A stretch of DNA of 64,000 nucleotides from CBDAUN01 sp965214615. Lineage in GTDB: Bacteria; Pseudomonadota; Gammaproteobacteria; Arenicellales; JAJDZL01. A model generated the notes under the pieces. It had not been told where the DNA came from. It did not search any database and saw only the letters and a program-made list of their open reading frames with translations. The position numbers and the translations under genes were made by a program. Location: assembly GCA_965214615.1 (NCBI GenBank), contig OZ243952.1, forward strand, positions 2,852,001 through 2,916,000. The letters are read 5' to 3'. Below are positions 60,889 through 64,000 of this stretch, piece by piece; position 1 is the first letter of the stretch, and each line of letters opens with the position of its first letter.

Positions 60889-63800
60889 ATGACAAGCCTG
60901 CCTCATACACAATTGAATTCGTGGGACCCTGCAATTCCAGGTCAGAAAGTCCGCCTCAAGGATAATCCCGGAAAAATCGGACATACCACAGGCAAGACAA
61001 AGTCGCCGGGCAGCCAAACTCTAGTTCAAATCGATTTCGGCCCCAATGACAAGCAGTATAAGAATTACCTCCTGCTCGAACCCGTCAACAGCGATGATGA
61101 TCTGTTCGCCACTCTAGCCTCCGGCAGATTTGGGGATGCGTCAGACCTGCGACGACTATTGGCATTCGAAAAGATCAAGGGCGAATTAACCAATGTCTTC
61201 TATTCCATGGAGGCGAGCAACACAGACTTCTACCCGCATCAATTCAAAGCTGTTTTGAGATTCATTGAATCACCTGTCGGGCGATTGCTGATCGCCGACG
61301 AAGTAGGACTTGGGAAAACCATTGAATCGATTTACATCTGGAAAGAGCTTCAAGCGCGCGAAGACGCACGGCGCCTGCTAGTCGTGTGCCCCGCCATGCT
61401 GCGGGAAAAGTGGCAACGCGACCTTCAGGAAAGGTTCAACATCTCCTCGGAAATTGTGAACGGAAAGGCGCTACTCAATGCACTGAAGCCCTCCACGAGT
61501 GCGCGAGCATTCTGTTACATTGCCAGCTTCGAGTCAATGCGTCCTCCTCCTGACTACTCAGATTCAACCATTGCAAGCACAAAGACCGAATTAGCTCGAC
61601 TCTTTGAGGAGAACAAGGCAATTGATCAGTCTGCCTTGTTTGATTTAGTCATCATTGATGAAGCCCACTATATGCGCAATACCGGGACAGCCACCAACCG
61701 TCTCGGAAAACTACTCAGGGAAGCCGCCCATTTTCTGGTACTCCTCACAGCAACTCCGGTTCAAATATCAACGGACAACTTATTTCAAGTGCTGCGGTTA
61801 ATCGACCCCGACGAGTTCTACGATTCATTCCTTTTTGAGCAAAGAATCAGTGCAAACGCACCGATCGTCGCTGCACTTAACTGTTTGCGAAAACAACCAC
61901 CTGATTTGCAAACAGCGGCGCGTTTGATTCAAGAGGCCAAATCTAATTCATTCTTCCGAGACGATAACGTATTGGAATGGATTCACCAGCAATTGAATGC
62001 TACGCACGTGAGCTCGCAGCGTCGCATTGAACTTTCAAGAATGCTGGAGAACAGGTCTCTTCTCAGTCAATACATGGTCCGAAGTCGCAAACGCGAAGTG
62101 CTCGCCGATAAGGCGGAACGGTCGCCCCAAACCCTTTCCGTACAGTTTTCCGAGATCGAGCGCGACATATACAAACAAGTGACACGATTCCTTTGGAGCA
62201 ATCTGCCTCGGGACTGCGAAGCTCCGCAATTCGCAATGATCATGCGGCAGCGACAAATGGCCAGTTCGCTCGTTGCGGCATTGGAGGCATGGAGGTGCAA
62301 CGACGTTTTCGAGGATCTGGTCTGGGAGGATCTGGGGCCGAGCGAAGAACTTGAAAGTACCGGAATTGCCGAAACACGCATTTCAGATGAATTGGTGAAC
62401 ACGCTCGACATCAAGAAATTAGAGTCCGCAGATTCAAAATATCAGAAATTGAAGGATTTTCTGTTCAAGGAACTGAGCAGGAACAGATCAGAAAAGTTTG
62501 TTGTCTTCGCTTTTTTTCGCCGAACTCTCGAGTATCTGCAACGCCGGCTGCGAGACGACGGAATTTCCGCGGTGCTGATATTGGGAGGGATGGGCAACGA
62601 AAGTTTCAAGCGCATTGAACAGTTCAAGAATGAAAGCGGTCCTTGCGTATTGCTTTCATCGGAAGTAGGCAGCGAAGGGATCGATCTTCAATTTTGCCGC
62701 TTTATGGTCAACTACGACCTGCCATGGAATCCTATGCGGGTAGAGCAGCGTATCGGGCGCCTAGACAGGCTCGGACAGAAAGCGGAGCAAATATCGATCA
62801 TCAACGTAGTCGTCGAAAATACGATTGAAGATCGAATTCTAATGCGACTGTACGAGCGGATCGATCTGTTCAAGGAGAGCATTGGCGATCTTGAAAGCAT
62901 TTTGGGAGTTCAAACCTACAAACTGATAGAACAATTGCTTGATCCGAATCTTGATGAGGAAACACGCAATAGGCGCGCCAAAGAAGCCGAAGATGCTCTG
63001 ATCAATCAGAGAGATCACCAAAAAATACTGGAGGAGCAAGCTGTCAACCTAGTCGGCTTTTCGGACTACATTCACGAGCAGATCAATTCGAGCCGCAAAA
63101 TGGGGCGATGGCTTAGTGCGGATGAACTGCTTTCACTGGTAGACGATTTTTTCGCACGCAACTATCCAGGGTCAATAATCGAGCTTGCGGCAGAATCAGG
63201 GCATGTCGCAAGCATGAACTTGTCCGCTGATGCAAAAGTGGATCTTAGCCTTTTCATCTCGAAGCAAAAACCATCTACGAGAACCAGGCTTCATCTTGCT
63301 CCGACGCCGATATTGTGCTACTTTGATTCGAAGCAGAGCCGCAAGTTCGGTCAGAGGGAAGAGCTTATTGATCCGACACATCCTTTAATACAGTGGATCA
63401 GAAAATACTATGAGGACCAGGGCAACTCGCTGCATCGGGTTTCGGCAGTACTCCTTGATGCGAAACACTCGCCGGTTGCTGCAGGCAGCTACGCCTACGC
63501 TGTGCAAAGATGGTCGTTCGACGGGCTGCGCAAGGAGCACTTGCTGACTTTCATGGCTATTGAATTGAACTGTGACGAGCCATTGGGCGAGCAACGCTCG
63601 GAAGAACTCGTAACACTCGCCTCAAGGCATGGCAAGGCGTTCCCCAATGCCGCACAGCTGATCGGCGACCTTGATCAACTCACAAGGAAAGTCGAGTTTT
63701 GCGACGCCAATCTTGACGCGTTGTTCGGCGTTAAGTCAAATGACTTTGAAACTCAAAACACGCTGCGGTGCAGGCAGCAGGAAATTAGTGCTGACAACTA

Positions 63801-64000
63801 TAGGAATCGTCTCGTTGATGAACTCCATGAACGAATAGAACGATATCGGAGGGAAGGAAAGGCAAGCATTATTCCGGCAACGCAAGGATTGGTAAAAAAG
63901 GCGGAGTTTGAATTCAATCTGAAACGCAAGCGCATAGCCGAAAAACGCAGTGTCGATCCTACTCTGACACAATTGGCGGTGGGGCTTATTCGAGTTATTT
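60889..64000 (+). CDS. SNF2-family helicase, DpdE-like, truncated by the window end
   Basis: The frame opens at ATG 60889 with AGGA five bases upstream and runs to the window edge (1037 codons). A small beta domain (PGQKVRLKDNPGKIGHTTG) precedes the conserved YSMEASNTDFYPHQFKAVLR, Walker A ADEVGLGKT (about 136-144), Walker B DEAH (257-260), TATPVQ, and the C-terminal lobe with SSEVGSEGIDLQFCRFMVNY, LPWNPMRVEQRIGRLDRLGQ. It resembles DpdE, the SNF2 helicase of dpd clusters that insert 7-deazaguanine bases in DNA, and more distantly DISARM DrmD. The DpdE assignment rests on remembered sequence pattern; the helicase call is firm. Partner genes would lie to the right. Confidence 0.85.
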   Translation, partial: MTSLPHTQLNSWDPAIPGQKVRLKDNPGKIGHTTGKTKSPGSQTLVQIDFGPNDKQYKNYLLLEPVNSDDDLFATLASGRFGDASDLRRLLAFEKIKGELTNVFYSMEASNTDFYPHQFKAVLRFIESPVGRLLIADEVGLGKTIESIYIWKELQAREDARRLLVVCPAMLREKWQRDLQERFNISSEIVNGKALLNALKPSTSARAFCYIASFESMRPPPDYSDSTIASTKTELARLFEENKAIDQSALFDLVIIDEAHYMRNTGTATNRLGKLLREAAHFLVLLTATPVQISTDNLFQVLRLIDPDEFYDSFLFEQRISANAPIVAALNCLRKQPPDLQTAARLIQEAKSNSFFRDDNVLEWIHQQLNATHVSSQRRIELSRMLENRSLLSQYMVRSRKREVLADKAERSPQTLSVQFSEIERDIYKQVTRFLWSNLPRDCEAPQFAMIMRQRQMASSLVAALEAWRCNDVFEDLVWEDLGPSEELESTGIAETRISDELVNTLDIKKLESADSKYQKLKDFLFKELSRNRSEKFVVFAFFRRTLEYLQRRLRDDGISAVLILGGMGNESFKRIEQFKNESGPCVLLSSEVGSEGIDLQFCRFMVNYDLPWNPMRVEQRIGRLDRLGQKAEQISIINVVVENTIEDRILMRLYERIDLFKESIGDLESILGVQTYKLIEQLLDPNLDEETRNRRAKEAEDALINQRDHQKILEEQAVNLVGFSDYIHEQINSSRKMGRWLSADELLSLVDDFFARNYPGSIIELAAESGHVASMNLSADAKVDLSLFISKQKPSTRTRLHLAPTPILCYFDSKQSRKFGQREELIDPTHPLIQWIRKYYEDQGNSLHRVSAVLLDAKHSPVAAGSYAYAVQRWSFDGLRKEHLLTFMAIELNCDEPLGEQRSEELVTLASRHGKAFPNAAQLIGDLDQLTRKVEFCDANLDALFGVKSNDFETQNTLRCRQQEISADNYRNRLVDELHERIERYRREGKASIIPATQGLVKKAEFEFNLKRKRIAEKRSVDPTLTQLAVGLIRVI

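Overview
This window looks like a gammaproteobacterial chromosome. Evidence: a small 4.5S-type SRP RNA directly upstream of dnaX-ybaB-recR, a polyprenyl diphosphate synthase of the IspB type followed by tRNA-Pro(CGG), and a YaeH/UPF0325-type (DUF3461) gene. Many genes start with TTG or GTG. Several loci are visibly decaying: internal stops, frameshifts, lost start codons and transposase remnants. This suggests a genome under relaxed selection, such as a symbiont or recently restructured lineage; that is inference.

Layout. 1-4.4 kb: nucleotide-sugar epimerase and a complete TRAP transporter (SBP, small and large permease). 4.6-8.2 kb: a two-gene ATPase plus TOPRIM-like (RloA/RloB-like) unit and a third, orphan ATPase. 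8.4-13.5 kb: housekeeping core (SRP RNA, dnaX, ybaB, recR, ispB, tRNA-Pro, DUF3461) closed by a strong terminator. 13.6-22.2 kb: a catabolic or transport district with an ABC importer (permease, SBP, ATPase), a MetX-like hydrolase, a glutamine-synthetase-like ligase, an Lrp/AsnC regulator, a divergent Rieske oxygenase, and glyoxalase I.

From tRNA-Ser(GGA) at 22.6 kb rightwards the sequence becomes accessory. First comes a graveyard: a DUF4338 remnant, parDE with a nonsense toxin, an ISL3 fragment, and higBA with a frameshifted toxin, then an IS5-like transposase. Next is the most unusual locus, 26.5-33.7 kb, six tightly packed minus-strand genes: sigma-like factor, small regulator-like protein, ImmA/IrrE-UvrD-nuclease-like fusion, triple-domain multi-ubiquitin, E1/ThiF enzyme and DUF6527. 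It is flanked by a truncated HATPase/DUF4325 pair and a nuclease-like gene split by an antisense group II intron, whose ends can be placed to the base because excision restores a 213-residue frame.

37.7-52 kb holds decaying small genes, a DUF1828-type gene, a DRT1-type reverse transcriptase-nitrilase followed 3 bases later by a small gene broken by one TAA, a SIR2-like protein, an IetS/IetA-like subtilase plus AAA pair, and a zinc-ribbon protein with a TIR/deoxyribosyltransferase-like domain. 52.4-57.8 kb holds an XRE/ImmA regulatory pair divergent from a short type II CBASS operon (patatin phospholipase, CD-NTase, E2-like protein with SEC-C motif). The right end carries a truncated glycosyltransferase, an ATP-grasp-like protein, and the first 1037 codons of a DpdE-like SNF2 helicase running off the window.

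Together 22.6-57.8 kb reads as a defence island assembled by repeated insertion. At least five separate defence-like systems are recognisable by family; antiviral function is inferred from family membership only.
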